NCBI RefSeq assembly: GCF_036924645.1
Contig: NZ_JAZHRX010000001.1
Span: 3,933,501-3,997,500, forward strand
Origin: Bradyrhizobium sp. AZCC 2176
GTDB lineage: Bacteria > Pseudomonadota > Alphaproteobacteria > Rhizobiales > Xanthobacteraceae
Reading direction: 5' to 3'
Length of the DNA: 64,000 nt
Positions 46,852 to 55,689 of this stretch are shown here, one piece after another. Below the pieces are notes generated by a model. The model was not told the origin of the DNA. It saw only the letters and a program-made list of their open reading frames with translations, and searched no databases. The translations under genes and the position numbers were made by a program. The first letter of the stretch is position 1. Each line of letters opens with the position of its first letter.

Positions 46852-47238
46852 CTACTCGTAGTCCCTGATGATCGTATTAATCAGGTTGCGGAAAGGCGGC
46901 AGCAGATCGGGCGGCAGCCGTTCAAAGGTCCGTGACAGCCGATAGGCCTCAAGGTTGAACGTCTTGCCGTCCGCCGCCAGTGAGCCGTTCTCTTCCCAAC
47001 CAACGAGTTCGTTGGGGGTGGTGTGAAGCGCTTTCGCGATCTTCACAAGCCGCCCGCCCGAAACCCGGTTGGTGCCTTTCTCGTATTTCTGGATTTGTTG
47101 GAAGCTGACCCCCAGCAGCTTCCCCAAATCCTCCTGCGACATCTTCTGATCGTCGCGAAGCGCGCGGATGCGAATACCGATTTCCTGATCGATATTGCTG
47201 CCGCGCCTCGCGCTGACCTTTACGCCCCGACGTGCCAT
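46852..47238 (-). CDS. XRE-family transcriptional regulator
   Basis: 128 residues from ATG 47238; a GTG at 47250 overlapping the upstream stop is possible. IDQEIGIRIRALRDDQKMSQ, EDLGKLLGVSFQQIQKYEKG, TNRVSGGRLVKIAKALHTTP: a standard Cro/CI helix-turn-helix, as in Rhizobiales phage repressors. The C-terminus is a short helical region without a LexA-like site. Second repressor candidate, at the other end from 6768-7196. Confidence 0.85.
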   Translation of the reverse strand: MARRGVKVSARRGSNIDQEIGIRIRALRDDQKMSQEDLGKLLGVSFQQIQKYEKGTNRVSGGRLVKIAKALHTTPNELVGWEENGSLAADGKTFNLEAYRLSRTFERLPPDLLPPFRNLINTIIRDYE

Positions 47239-47246
47239 ATGTTGCC

Positions 47247-47585
47247 TCACTTCGCCCTTGCCGCTTCGATTTCCTTCCGGGCCTTGGCAATCTCTCGCTC
47301 GAAATCGACCTTTTTCGATTTGACGAATTCTTGCTTGTAGCCAAGAGAAGAAGTGACGGCTGCGATCGTCGCATATTGCGGTCGCTTGGTTTCACCCTCG
47401 AACCAGTTGTGCAGCGTCGTGGCTGAGACGCCGCTGATGACGTGGATTTCTCTGTTATCCAGGCCCTCATCTTCAACGATTGTTCGAATGCGATCGATCA
47501 CGGGGTCTTTGTCCACGAAATTGTAGGAGCGATACAAAATCTCGCCGCGACGCTTCTGTCCGTTCTTGTGCCCGTTCTTAGCCAT
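47247..47585 (-). CDS. XRE-like DNA-binding protein
   Basis: 112 residues from ATG 47585, overlapping the upstream gene by 8 bp. IHVISGVSATTLHNWFEGET and KRPQYATIAAVTSSLGYKQE form a helix-turn-helix. The tail is a Lys/Glu-rich helix. Unknown target. Confidence 0.72.
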   Translation of the reverse strand: MAKNGHKNGQKRRGEILYRSYNFVDKDPVIDRIRTIVEDEGLDNREIHVISGVSATTLHNWFEGETKRPQYATIAAVTSSLGYKQEFVKSKKVDFEREIAKARKEIEAARAK

Positions 47586-48129
47586 GCTGGCGCTCCACTC
47601 CTACAGCCTGATCCTTTCCGTTGCCGTTGGGCTTTGCTTTGCCCTTAGTGGCCTTGTCGCTCTTGGGCGCCTCGGCAATCGCAACGCCGCGCCGCGCACA
47701 CTCGCGCAAGCCTTCGGCGGTCAACTTGTACTGAGCGGCGCCCAGGCGGACGGCCCAGCCATTCTTGACGCAAGTATACATTTGCGAATGATGGGTAGCC
47801 GGGCTAGTCAGGCCGGCGTTGTGAAGCGCCGTCTTGATGCTGTTCAGATCGGAAATGTAGGCCGGCCTTTGAGCCAGATGCTTGAGGACGACGGTCATAG
47901 ATTTGATCGGCTGACCGTTCTCATCGATGCCCGTACCGCGCTGGGCGTTGCTGGGCCTGGGGCCTTCTAACAGGCCGGCGTGGGCGTTCTGAGTAAGAGC
48001 CTTGGGCAGCGCCTTGGTCTTATCACTCCCGTACACGTCAACTCGCATGCCGGCATTTCCTGCCGCGACTAACGCGAGTAGATTCTCGATCGGGATATCG
48101 AACGAGAACGTCACTTTCTTAATTGCCAT
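47578..48129 (-). CDS. Hypothetical DNA-binding-like protein
   Basis: 183 residues from ATG 48129 with AAAAGGGGATAAG upstream. IKKVTFSFDIPIENLLALVA at the start. The middle, SDLNSIKTALHNAGLTSPAT, HHSQMYTCVKNGWAVRLGAA, reads as a winged-helix. The tail is Lys-rich (KATKGKAKPNGNGKD). First gene of the right-end operon. Confidence 0.68.
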   Translation of the reverse strand: MAIKKVTFSFDIPIENLLALVAAGNAGMRVDVYGSDKTKALPKALTQNAHAGLLEGPRPSNAQRGTGIDENGQPIKSMTVVLKHLAQRPAYISDLNSIKTALHNAGLTSPATHHSQMYTCVKNGWAVRLGAAQYKLTAEGLRECARRGVAIAEAPKSDKATKGKAKPNGNGKDQAVGVERQHG

Positions 48130-48328
48130 CTTATCCCCTTTTAACGGGCGGGTTATGTGATGCCCGGACAGCCTAATAGTTGTGACGGGGGTTGGTCAAA
48201 TCGTGGCGTAATCTTTTCGACAGGGGCGAGAACACGACTTTTTTAGTGCGTGTTGCAGGGGTGCAATTTTTGGGCAGGGGAGATTCGCTCTCGGGCAAGC
48301 TAATTTCCCTTTTGGGCAATTGTTCCCT
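48130..48328 (-). promoter_or_regulatory. Promoter region of the right-end operon
   Basis: About 200 bp without a gene. On the minus strand TTGACC (48194-48199) and TATTAG (48173-48178) are 15 bp apart, a possible but short-spaced promoter. The rest is mixed-composition DNA leading to the integrase terminator. Confidence 0.45.
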
Positions 48329-48368
48329 AAAAAAATTGGGCCGCCCTCCTGATCCCAGGAGGGCGGCC
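48329..48368 (-). terminator. Terminator at prophage right end, integrase terminator in circular phage
   Basis: GGCCGCCCTCCTG (48339-48351), loop ATCC, CAGGAGGGCGGCC (48356-48368). The A7 at 48329-48335 gives a T-tract for minus-strand transcripts only. In the integrated state nothing leftward from inside the phage enters it. In the circular phage the integrase frame would stop at 48384-48386, 15 nt before this hairpin. That fit supports the reconstruction of attP. Confidence 0.85.
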
Positions 48369-48451
48369 TAGGGGAGGGGGGCGTTAGGCGGCCAGCCGCC
48401 AAATTCCTAATGAAATCAGGCTTTCGCTATTAAGCTGCCGCTCCGTATGGT

Positions 48452-48454
48452 TTC
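48452..48454. other. attR core (TTC)
   Basis: Phage DNA CCGTATGGT ends here and the host codons TTC AAT GCC continue. Paired with 3744-3746. Confidence 0.85.
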
Positions 48455-48928
48455 TTCAATGCCTTCTGCTATCATCCGCCGATCATCGGCTTCTCCTCGA
48501 CGAACTGGAAAGACAGCGCCGGCAATATCCAGGATACCGGCGAATTCGTCTGGAATCTCGCCACCATGGATCTGGCGAATCAGATGAACGCGACGGCGGC
48601 CCACGTTGCCCGCGATGTCGATGAGTTCAAGGTCGCGGGGCTGACGGCCGCGCCCTGCAAGCTCGTCAACGTGCCCCGCGTGGCGGAAAGCCCGGTCGCC
48701 TTCGAGTGCAAGCTGACGCAGATCCTCCAGTTGCAGGGCAAGGACGGCGAAAAGGCGCAGGCCTGGCTGACGCTGGGCGAAGTCGTCGCCGTGCACATCG
48801 ACAAGGCGTTCATCAAGGACGGCGTCTACCAGACCGGGTTGGCTCATCCGATCGTCCGCGCTGGCCGCCGCGGCGACTATTTCGAGATCAAGCCGGAAAA
48901 TATGTTCGAGATGATCCGGCCGGATTGA
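48452..48928 (+). pseudogene. Flavin reductase-family protein, 3' fragment
   Basis: 158 codons including the stop follow the core in frame (FFNAFCYHPPIIGFSS at the junction, then EFVWNLATMDLANQMNATAA, VPRVAESPVAFECKLTQIL, GEVVAVHIDKAFIKDGVY). These are typical of the C-terminal part of flavin-reductase-like FMN-binding proteins. No start codon or promoter of its own, so it should be silent in the lysogen. Precise excision would restore the gene. Confidence 0.9.
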
Positions 48929-48961
48929 GCGTCGAATGTAGCGCGTAGACGGGGTAACGGG

Positions 48962-49036
48962 CCCGGATGAGCGAAGCGAAATCCGGGGTCTCTTCTCCAG
49001 GCGAACCATCCCGGATTGTGCTTCGCTCCATCCGGG
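48962..49036. repeat. REP-type palindrome pair
   Basis: CCCGGATGAGCG...ATCCGGG (48962-48987) and CCCGGATTGTGC...ATCCGGG (49010-49036) face each other, as in the pair upstream of the split gene. GACGGGGTAACGGGCCCGGA at 48949-48968 overlaps the start. Confidence 0.75.
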
Positions 49037-49079
49037 CTATGGCGCTGAAAGGCTATCCGCCTTTCTTCTTACGGCCTGA

Positions 49080-49502
49080 TCATTCTGCGATGACTTCTCC
49101 GGAGCCACCCAGTTCGGCGGGAAAATCCTTGAGCTTGGGAAGGCCGTCGCGCATGCGCAGGACCGTTTCGGCGTAGTTGACGTGAACGCCCGGCTTGAAA
49201 TCCAGGGTCGGAATCGTCGCAGCAAACACGTCCACCAGTCCGAACGTTGGATGATTGGTCATCAAGTGGCCGCCGCACATTCGGCAGTATTGACGCTCGC
49301 TCTGCGGCGTCTTCTGAAAAGTCGCAATATGCTCGCTTCCCGACTTAATCTCGACCGCTTCCGGCTGCCACAGGCTGAAGGCGTTGACCGGCCCGCCAGA
49401 CCACGAGCGACAGGAACGGCAGTGACAATAACCCATGGCCTCGGGCGTCCCCCTGACCACAAGCCTGACGGCTCCGCAAAAACAGCTTCCGGCGTGATCC
49501 AT
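49080..49502 (-). CDS. GFA-family (CENP-V/GFA domain) protein
   Basis: 140 residues from ATG 49502. CFCGAVRLVVRGTPEA, GYCHCRSCRSWSG and QYCRMCGGHLMTNHP carry the Cys sets for two zinc ions of the glutathione-dependent formaldehyde-activating (GFA) fold. The substrate is not known; many family members act in thiol or S-adduct chemistry. Confidence 0.88.
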   Translation of the reverse strand: MDHAGSCFCGAVRLVVRGTPEAMGYCHCRSCRSWSGGPVNAFSLWQPEAVEIKSGSEHIATFQKTPQSERQYCRMCGGHLMTNHPTFGLVDVFAATIPTLDFKPGVHVNYAETVLRMRDGLPKLKDFPAELGGSGEVIAE

Positions 49503-49585
49503 TTGTCTTCCTTTCGAAGTTGAACACGTCATTCAACTATCCAGGAAGTTTTGGGCTGCCTCCAGTTCCGGAACTGTACTGGCAG

Positions 49586-50284
49586 TCAGCTCGCGAGTTT
49601 CTTCTCTTTTGCAAACGGACTGAGCCCGAGCCATGTCTGCATGGCAGCAGCGATGCGGCGGTCGCCGGTCAGAATCATGCGCTTGCTTGCAACGGCGGCG
49701 CGGACCGTATCCAACCCCATCCAGATCGCGGTCATGGTTCGCAAGTCGACGGACACATAGAGCTCGACGTCGAATCCGGGATCGACTGAACAGAGATCGA
49801 CGTCGTCCTTGGGGTCGACGATAAGCCACCAGGACCGCTGCGCGGCGGTCAGTTCGGGATAGAGGAACTGAATGACGTTTCGCCCCTGCGGCATCGGCGT
49901 CGTGTTCAGATTCCGCCGCATGTCCCACATCAGGAGTTGAACGTCGAGGTGCTGGAGCGACAAATCCGCGTCGATGCGGCGCTGGCCCCAGATTCCGAAT
50001 GCCTCGACGATCGGTCCAAGTTCTCGCCCCGACGCAGTCAGACGATACTCGAATGCACCGGACTCCGAGTGCGACGCCTCGCGAGCGACAATCCCTGCGG
50101 CTTCAAGATCCTTGAGCCGCCGTGACAGCAACGCCGGTGACATCCGCGGCACGCCGCGACGCAGTTCGTTGAAGCGCGTCGAGCCGGCGACGAGCTCGCG
50201 AAGCAAGACAACGGTCCAGCGCGTGCAGAGCACTTCTGCAGCCATCGCAACCGGGCAGAACTGCCTGTAGCTACCTTCGGCCAT
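49586..50284 (-). CDS. HxlR-family regulator with SCP2-like C-terminus
   Basis: 232 residues from ATG 50284 with GGAGAAG upstream. HxlR winged-helix (RQFCPVAMAAEVLCTRWTVV, ELRRGVPRMSPALLSRRLKD, EYRLTASGRELGPIVEAFG), then a C-terminal part of about 100 residues (LIVDPKDDVDLCSVDPGFDV, AIWMGLDTVRAAVASKRMIL) of sterol-carrier-like type. HxlR proteins sense small molecules or redox state. The promoter region lies toward the SRPBCC gene. Confidence 0.85.
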   Translation of the reverse strand: MAEGSYRQFCPVAMAAEVLCTRWTVVLLRELVAGSTRFNELRRGVPRMSPALLSRRLKDLEAAGIVAREASHSESGAFEYRLTASGRELGPIVEAFGIWGQRRIDADLSLQHLDVQLLMWDMRRNLNTTPMPQGRNVIQFLYPELTAAQRSWWLIVDPKDDVDLCSVDPGFDVELYVSVDLRTMTAIWMGLDTVRAAVASKRMILTGDRRIAAAMQTWLGLSPFAKEKKLAS

Positions 50285-50516
50285 GCTTCTCTCCATTTCG
50301 CTGATGCGCGAACCCTACTGAGGAAAGGTCGCCGTATCCAGTTCAGTTTCTGTACCGGACCCGATTCATTTCGTGAACTGGCCGCCCGCAACGCCGCTTG
50401 GTAACTCGCCGCAATGCGGACTCGGGCGCGCCTGGACCTAGCTCTTCCTCCTCGTTGCCACCAGCGCCGACCGGAGTCGAGCCGCAGAATAAACTCCCAA
50501 ATGATAAGGACCTTCC
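50285..50516. promoter_or_regulatory. Intergenic promoter region
   Basis: Between the divergent HxlR and SRPBCC genes, 232 bp, no gene. The arrangement suggests the HxlR protein controls the SRPBCC gene. No palindrome was singled out. Confidence 0.45.
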
Positions 50517-51032
50517 ATGAGAAAATTTCAGAGTGATCCGACTGTTCTGTTGACGTGCTCTGCGGCGCTTGGCGCAGCGGCGCTTCTAAGCGTCGGCATC
50601 GCACCCGCTTTTGCGGCTACGATTTCACGCAGCGCCGACGTGAAAGCATCCGTCACCGCTGTATGGTCAGTGATCGGACCGTTCTGCGCAATCAAGAATT
50701 GGTTGCCGCCAGTAGGCGAATGCATCGAGGACGGCAAGGCGCCGCCGACCCGCGTTCTCGTGACCAGGGACGGCAAGGCTGCGTTTGTGGAAACGCAAAC
50801 CGCGCGGAACGACGATGAACACAGTTACTCCTATGCGTTCGTTTCGAGCCCGCTACCGGTCTCGAACTACAAGGCGACGATCAAGGTAACGGCCAGAGGT
50901 GATGGGTCTTCGACGATCACATGGAGCGGTTCCTATACCCCCGATGAGGGAAAGGAAAAGGCAGCCAGCGAGGCGCTGATTGGCGTCTACGAAGCCGGCT
51001 TGACCGAGATCAAGGCCAGACTCGCGAAGTAA
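50517..51032 (+). CDS. Exported SRPBCC-family protein
   Basis: 171 residues from ATG 50517. Signal peptide LTCSAALGAAALLSVGIAPAFA ending near residue 33, then a START/polyketide-cyclase-like fold (SRSADVKASVTAVWSVIGPF, KNWLPPVGECIEDG, ETQTARNDDEHSYSYAFV, GSSTITWSGSYTPD). Binds a small hydrophobic ligand in the periplasm, presumably. Divergent from the HxlR regulator. Confidence 0.82.
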   Translation: MRKFQSDPTVLLTCSAALGAAALLSVGIAPAFAATISRSADVKASVTAVWSVIGPFCAIKNWLPPVGECIEDGKAPPTRVLVTRDGKAAFVETQTARNDDEHSYSYAFVSSPLPVSNYKATIKVTARGDGSSTITWSGSYTPDEGKEKAASEALIGVYEAGLTEIKARLAK

Positions 51033-51225
51033 AGATGACTGCCTCTTCCGCTTTGGAGTTGTGCCGGCCGGCCGCGAATGTCGCGTTCGCGGCCGGCCGG
51101 ACACCTGAAAACGTCCAACCACAGAGATGCTTGAGCTGCGCCGGCGGGAATTTCGCCTGTCCGCGGCAGACGCGGAACTTCGATCCGTCCAAATCTTTAT
51201 CAGACGTTGTTTTGGAGATTTCCCG

Positions 51226-52218
51226 ATGGTCGGCTTGTTTGCCGGGGTGATACTGCTGGTCTGTCTCGCCCCTCCAGCCTTCGCGAGCCTCGATGCGGCG
51301 GCAATCAACAACGCCGAATTCAAGGGCAAGTTGCCGGGCGACGACAAGATCGATCCCGCAATCGTCAGGGCGCAAGTGCTGCTTGACCGCGCCAGCTTCT
51401 CGCCCGGCGAGATCGACGGCAAGCTGGGCGAGAACGCCCAAAAAGCCCTGAAGGCATTTGCCGAATCCAAAGGCCTGGCCGTGAGCAAGCAGCCGCTGAC
51501 GTCCGAAATATGGGGCGCCCTGCTGGCCACCGGATCGGATCCGATCGTCGTCGACTACAAGATCACGGAGAAGGACGTCAAAGGGCCGTTTCTGAAGAAG
51601 CTGCCTGCGAAGATGGAAGACTTGAAAGGCCTGAATTCGCTGGACTACACCAGCCCGCGCGAGGCCATCGCCGAAAGGTTTCACATGAGCGAGGCTTTGC
51701 TCGCGGCTCTCAACCCCGGCAAGAAATTCGACGAGGCCGGCCAAACGATCGCGGTGATGAACGTTGCGGTGAAGGAGAGCAAGTCAGCCGTGACGCGTGT
51801 CGAAGTCGACAAGATATCCCAAACCGTCAAGGCGTTCGCCAATTCCGAACTGATCGCGTTCTTTCCCGCGACCGTGGGAAGCGAGGAGAAGCCGAGCCCT
51901 AGTGGCATCCTCAAGGTGATCTCGATCGATGCAAATCCGTATTATCGCTACAACCCGGATTACAAGTTCAAGGGAGTTAAGTCCAAACGAGCCTTCAAAA
52001 TCAAGCCCGGCCCCAACAATCCCGTGGGATCGCAATGGATCGGACTTTCGGCGGAAGGATATGGCATTCACGGGACTCCCAACCCATCGAAAGTCAGCAA
52101 GGCGGAGTCGAATGGCTGCGTGCGCCTCACTAACTGGGACGCCGACAGGCTGGCAAGGCTCCTGAAGAAGGGCGTAGAGGTCGCCTTTATCGAGCGCGAG
52201 GCCGCCAACAAGAAGTGA
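51226..52218 (+). CDS. L,D-transpeptidase (YkuD family)
   Basis: 330 residues from ATG 51226 (GGAG upstream), chosen over ATG 51127 because it puts a signal peptide (VGLFAGVILLVCLAPPAFA) at the N-terminus. Peptidoglycan-binding-like repeat (VLLDRASFSPGEIDGKLGEN), a LysM-like linker, then the YkuD domain with GYGIHGTPNPSKVS and SNGCVRLTNWD holding the catalytic Cys. Makes 3-3 cross-links or attaches proteins to the wall in the periplasm. Confidence 0.93.
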   Translation: MVGLFAGVILLVCLAPPAFASLDAAAINNAEFKGKLPGDDKIDPAIVRAQVLLDRASFSPGEIDGKLGENAQKALKAFAESKGLAVSKQPLTSEIWGALLATGSDPIVVDYKITEKDVKGPFLKKLPAKMEDLKGLNSLDYTSPREAIAERFHMSEALLAALNPGKKFDEAGQTIAVMNVAVKESKSAVTRVEVDKISQTVKAFANSELIAFFPATVGSEEKPSPSGILKVISIDANPYYRYNPDYKFKGVKSKRAFKIKPGPNNPVGSQWIGLSAEGYGIHGTPNPSKVSKAESNGCVRLTNWDADRLARLLKKGVEVAFIEREAANKK

Positions 52219-52633
52219 TGGTTGACGCGGCATTGTGAAATGAATCGTCATCATCGACGCGAAGCATCATTTCATTCCTGGCGCCGCTCGCGGGAGAAGC
52301 TGGCGGGTTTCTCCGTATCTTGCGAACCTTGCGGCGGACTGCGGCGCCCATGACAGCGATGCGGCTCACTGCAAGGCGTGTGGCACGTACTCCCCACGAA
52401 GGTTTGATGTAACGCGGCGGCCGGCGTATTTCGGTGGGCAAGCGCCCAAACCGCTCGCCGCGCGTGCAGAGCCTCCCGATCGACATGAGTTGGACGAGGT
52501 AATGCCATCTTGCATTGCAAGCCTCACGCGCGGGAAAAAAGTCGAAAGCAGCTCTCGCCACCGGCGACGGAGCAGAATAACCTTGAGTTGCCAGGCCGGG
52601 ATCAACGGTCGGCGTACACATTGGGAGGATGGG
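52219..52633. other. Long intergenic region, no gene seen
   Basis: About 415 bp. Open frames in it are chance frames without start sites or family features. It ends with the ribosome-binding site GGGAGG of the SMP-30-like gene. Presumably holds its promoter. Confidence 0.45.
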
Positions 52634-53887
52634 ATGACACGCCAAGAGCGCCGCGATCCACAACGGCAGCGCGATCCAGAAGGTTCGATATCACGGCGAA
52701 CGCTTGTCCACGGCCTGGCCGCCTGTGCCGGCGCCACCGTGGTGGGGGTCAGCGGCGCGCTGGCCCAAGGTAGTCCTCAAGGCGGCCCGGTAGCGCCGCC
52801 GTCGACGATCACCAGCCCGCCGCGCGATTTCAGTCCGCGCGGTGCCCCGACCACCTATTTCTGGGATCCCGACATCATTGCCGTCGATCCGTCCTTCAAC
52901 AACCTCGCCCAGCCCAACACGGCGATCAAGCGCCTGCACACCGGGCTGTTGTGGGCCGAAGGCCCCGCCTGGAGTGCGCAGGGCCGTTATCTCCTGTGGA
53001 GCGACATTCCCAACAACAGGCAGATGCGATGGTCTGAAGACGACGGTCACGTCAGCGTCTTCCGCACGCCCTCCAACAACTCAAACGGCAACTCGTTCGA
53101 TTTCCAGGGCCGCCAGCTCTCATGCGAACATCTCACCCGCCGCGTCGTGCGCTATGAGCATGACGGCACCGCGACCGTGCTGGCCGATTCCTACAACGGC
53201 AAGAAGCTCAACTCGCCGAACGACGTCGTCGCGCATCCGGATGGCAGCTACTGGTTCACCGATCCGCCCTATGGCGGTCAGCTCTATGAGGGCGAGCCTG
53301 ACGTCGCGGGCGGCCCGAGCAATTCTGCCGGCAAGCTCAATCCGCGGATCGGCCAGCCGGCCGGCTTCGTGCCGGGCAAGCGCGAACTGCCGACCAACTG
53401 CTATCGCATCGATCCTTCCGGCCGGATCGACCTCGTGGTGACCGAGGAGCAGGTACCCGATCCCAACGGCCTCTGCTTCTCGCCCGACTACAAGAAGCTG
53501 TACGTTGCCTCTACCGGCAAAGGGCCGGGCGATACCGGTGCGGGCGGCAAGGGCGATGTGTTCGTGTTCGATGTCGGCAGCGACAACAAGCTCACCAACC
53601 ACAAACGGTTCAGCGATTTCATGGTCGATGGCGTGAAATGCGGACCGGACGGCGTGCGCTGCGACGTCAACGGCAATGTCTGGTGTTCGAGCAACGCCGG
53701 CCGCGCCGTCGGCTATAGCGGCGTGACGGTGTGGTCGGCTGACGGCAAGTTGATCGGCCGCATCCGGCTGCCCGAAGTGTGCGGCAACATCTGCTTCGGC
53801 GGACCCAAGCGAAACCGCCTGTTCATGGCCGCGAGCCAGTCGCTCTATGCCGTGTACACCGCCACGCAGGGGGCAGGGCCGGGCTGA
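52634..53887 (+). CDS. SMP-30/gluconolactonase-like protein, Tat-exported
   Basis: 417 residues from ATG 52634. Twin-arginine signal SRRTLVHGLAACAG and an Ala-rich cleavage region. Then the beta-propeller of the SGL/LRE family: GLLWAEGPAWSAQGRYLLWS, LNSPNDVVAHPDGSYWFTDP, PNGLCFSPDYKKLYVAST, GPDGVRCDVNGNVWCSSN, EVCGNICFGGPKRNRLFMAA. Likely lactonase or a related metal-dependent hydrolase in the periplasm. Confidence 0.9.
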   Translation: MTRQERRDPQRQRDPEGSISRRTLVHGLAACAGATVVGVSGALAQGSPQGGPVAPPSTITSPPRDFSPRGAPTTYFWDPDIIAVDPSFNNLAQPNTAIKRLHTGLLWAEGPAWSAQGRYLLWSDIPNNRQMRWSEDDGHVSVFRTPSNNSNGNSFDFQGRQLSCEHLTRRVVRYEHDGTATVLADSYNGKKLNSPNDVVAHPDGSYWFTDPPYGGQLYEGEPDVAGGPSNSAGKLNPRIGQPAGFVPGKRELPTNCYRIDPSGRIDLVVTEEQVPDPNGLCFSPDYKKLYVASTGKGPGDTGAGGKGDVFVFDVGSDNKLTNHKRFSDFMVDGVKCGPDGVRCDVNGNVWCSSNAGRAVGYSGVTVWSADGKLIGRIRLPEVCGNICFGGPKRNRLFMAASQSLYAVYTATQGAGPG

Positions 53888-54090
53888 CGCTTCGCTCTGC
53901 AGATATTTCGATACGGCCATTGAGCGCCGACGCAACCCGCCGGCGCCAGTCTGCTGGCGCGGCGGTGTTTCAGTACCGTAGGATTTTCTGTGCGTTTTCT
54001 GGGCGTGCGCTTTTCCAGCCGCAAAACAAGGCTCGGCGCTTGCTCCTTCGCTAAACTCAAGCAGACTGGTTCGACTGGTCGACAGGGTTT

Positions 54091-55203
54091 GTGAGGGTGG
54101 GGAATTTGTTCGACGTTCGAAAGCTCGAGGAAGCCGGCAAACGCCTCGGCGATGCCGTCCTGGACCCATTGGTCTGGACCGAATTGATGGAGGACATATG
54201 CCAGGCCGCCGATGCCAAGGGCGCGGCGATGCTCCAAAGCGACGTGCGAACCGAGGATATTCCAAGGACCGAAGCCGTCTCCGATTTTTTCGACAACTAC
54301 TTCCATCATAAACTCCACGTGGCCGATGTAAGAGCCGCGCGGGGCGTTCCGCTTCTTCAGGCCGGCGCCGACGTGATTATGGATGCCGATCTGTTCAAGT
54401 CGGAAGCCGAGATGCTGCGCGATCCGCTCTATGCAAATCTCGCCGGATATGGATTGAAGTGGTTTGCGGCGATCGGCTTCCGGGCCGGCCCGGCGCTATG
54501 GGGATTGACGATTCAGCGCACCCCCAAGCAAGGGATGTTCGAACGCGACGAGGTGCAGGCGCTGTCGCAGCTTTCCCAGAGGCTGACCGAAGCCGCCACG
54601 CTTTCGACCGCGGTTGGACGGGCCGCAATCCTGAGCGTGACGAACGCCCTTGACCTCATGCAACGACCTGGATTGGCAATTGACCGTCATGGACGATTGC
54701 TTGGCGTAAACCGCCAGATGGAGGCTTATGTCGGCCGCGAAATCCTCGTCCGAAACAATCGGCTCGTGCTTCATGACAGCCGCGCCGATTCCGAACTGTC
54801 CGAAGTCATCGATCGACTTAAGGAGACGTCGGACGTGCAAGCTTGTCGCCTCGATCCGATCATCGTCAGGAGAGAAGGCAAGCGGCCTCTGGTGCTAAAG
54901 GCGCTACCCGTTCCGCCGGCGGCGCGAAGCCCGTTTCTCGGGGCGCGCGCCGTGCTCGTCCTGAACGATCTCGAAGGCACTATTGCCGTCAATCCGGATA
55001 TGTTCGGGAAAGTCTTTGAGCTGACGCCGGCGCAAGCCAAGCTCGCCGGAAAGCTCGCGACCGGCAGTTCCATGGAAACTGCTGCGGCCGAAATGGGCGT
55101 CACCGTCGAAACAGCCCGAAGTCATCTCAAGGCAATTTTCAACAGAACCGGCACGCATCGCCAGGGCGAGCTCGTGGCGCTTCTTAGCAGGCTGTCTCGT
55201 TAG
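54091..55203 (+). CDS. LuxR-family transcriptional regulator
   Basis: 370 residues if the GTG at 54091 is the start; later GTG/TTG codons are alternatives. The central part is a PAS/GAF-like region (PLVWTELMEDICQAADAKGA, ALDLMQRPGLAIDRHGRLLG). The C-terminal LuxR helix-turn-helix is FELTPAQAKLAGKLATGSSM, AAAEMGVTVETARSHLKAIF. No response-regulator receiver domain. Signal unknown. Confidence 0.85.
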   Translation: MRVGNLFDVRKLEEAGKRLGDAVLDPLVWTELMEDICQAADAKGAAMLQSDVRTEDIPRTEAVSDFFDNYFHHKLHVADVRAARGVPLLQAGADVIMDADLFKSEAEMLRDPLYANLAGYGLKWFAAIGFRAGPALWGLTIQRTPKQGMFERDEVQALSQLSQRLTEAATLSTAVGRAAILSVTNALDLMQRPGLAIDRHGRLLGVNRQMEAYVGREILVRNNRLVLHDSRADSELSEVIDRLKETSDVQACRLDPIIVRREGKRPLVLKALPVPPAARSPFLGARAVLVLNDLEGTIAVNPDMFGKVFELTPAQAKLAGKLATGSSMETAAAEMGVTVETARSHLKAIFNRTGTHRQGELVALLSRLSR

Positions 55204-55422
55204 TCCATTTTTCAATCTGGTTTTTCGTCAGCTTCGGCTGGATTCGAAGGGAATTTCCGTTCAGACCCGATGTCCACGGTCATCGGCGGCGGTTCATTAA
55301 AATTCGTCTCAAATCGGCAACCGGCAGCCAACCCTTTGGGCAAAAGCTGGGCGCGTCTAAACCCGGCTTTTATGGCGCGTGGTGCACCCTCCTTTTCAAG
55401 AAAGGGAGAGGCTCGTGTACCA

Positions 55423-55689
55423 ATGCCCATATTCAAATATTTTACTGTCGTAGGATCGACGCTGCTTGTTTTCCTGTTTATTTCGAATGCTTATCTCACC
55501 GACGACGAGAGTAATTTGCGGTTCGACGGATCGCTGTACGAGAGCGCCCTTTACGCGCCTCGCGTGGAGGAAACCCGGACGACCGCGGAGCTTCGCTTTA
55601 CCCGCGATGTCACGCCTGCCGTTCGCGTCAGAGAGGTGTTCGCCGTGTTCGTTCCCAACGAGCGGCGGCGCGGCAAGCGTTACTCGTAA
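55423..55689 (+). CDS. Small membrane-anchored protein
   Basis: 88 residues from ATG 55423. An N-terminal helix (YFTVVGSTLLVFLFISNAYL), then a soluble part with charged residues (ALYAPRVEETRTTAELRFT). Unknown. The upstream frame has no convincing start. Confidence 0.55.
   Translation: MPIFKYFTVVGSTLLVFLFISNAYLTDDESNLRFDGSLYESALYAPRVEETRTTAELRFTRDVTPAVRVREVFAVFVPNERRRGKRYS

Larger units (their letters stand above)
3744..48454. mobile_element. Prophage, P22-like podovirus type, serine-integrase encoded
   Basis: The limits are set by the split flavin-reductase gene, by the integrase at the left end and by phage gene order inside. Modules from left to right are integration, immunity, early recombination/replication, promoter-cassette array, packaging/head/ejection, fibres/lysis and a right-end leftward operon. 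The packaging and head proteins (TerL, portal, scaffold, coat, gp10-like stabiliser, three ejection-like proteins) with no tape-measure or tail-tube gene indicate a short-tailed phage. The structural genes look intact. The endolysin shows a possible frameshift. Length is about 44.7 kb. Confidence 0.95.

Noticed and set aside
3744..48454. Longer direct repeats as att sites
   Set aside because: Comparison of both junctions shows only the 3 bp TTC shared; a tRNA-type long att repeat is absent.
53120..54265. 381-codon minus-strand frame opposite the SMP-30-like gene
   Set aside because: Shadow frame; Arg/His/Pro-rich composition without a recognisable fold.
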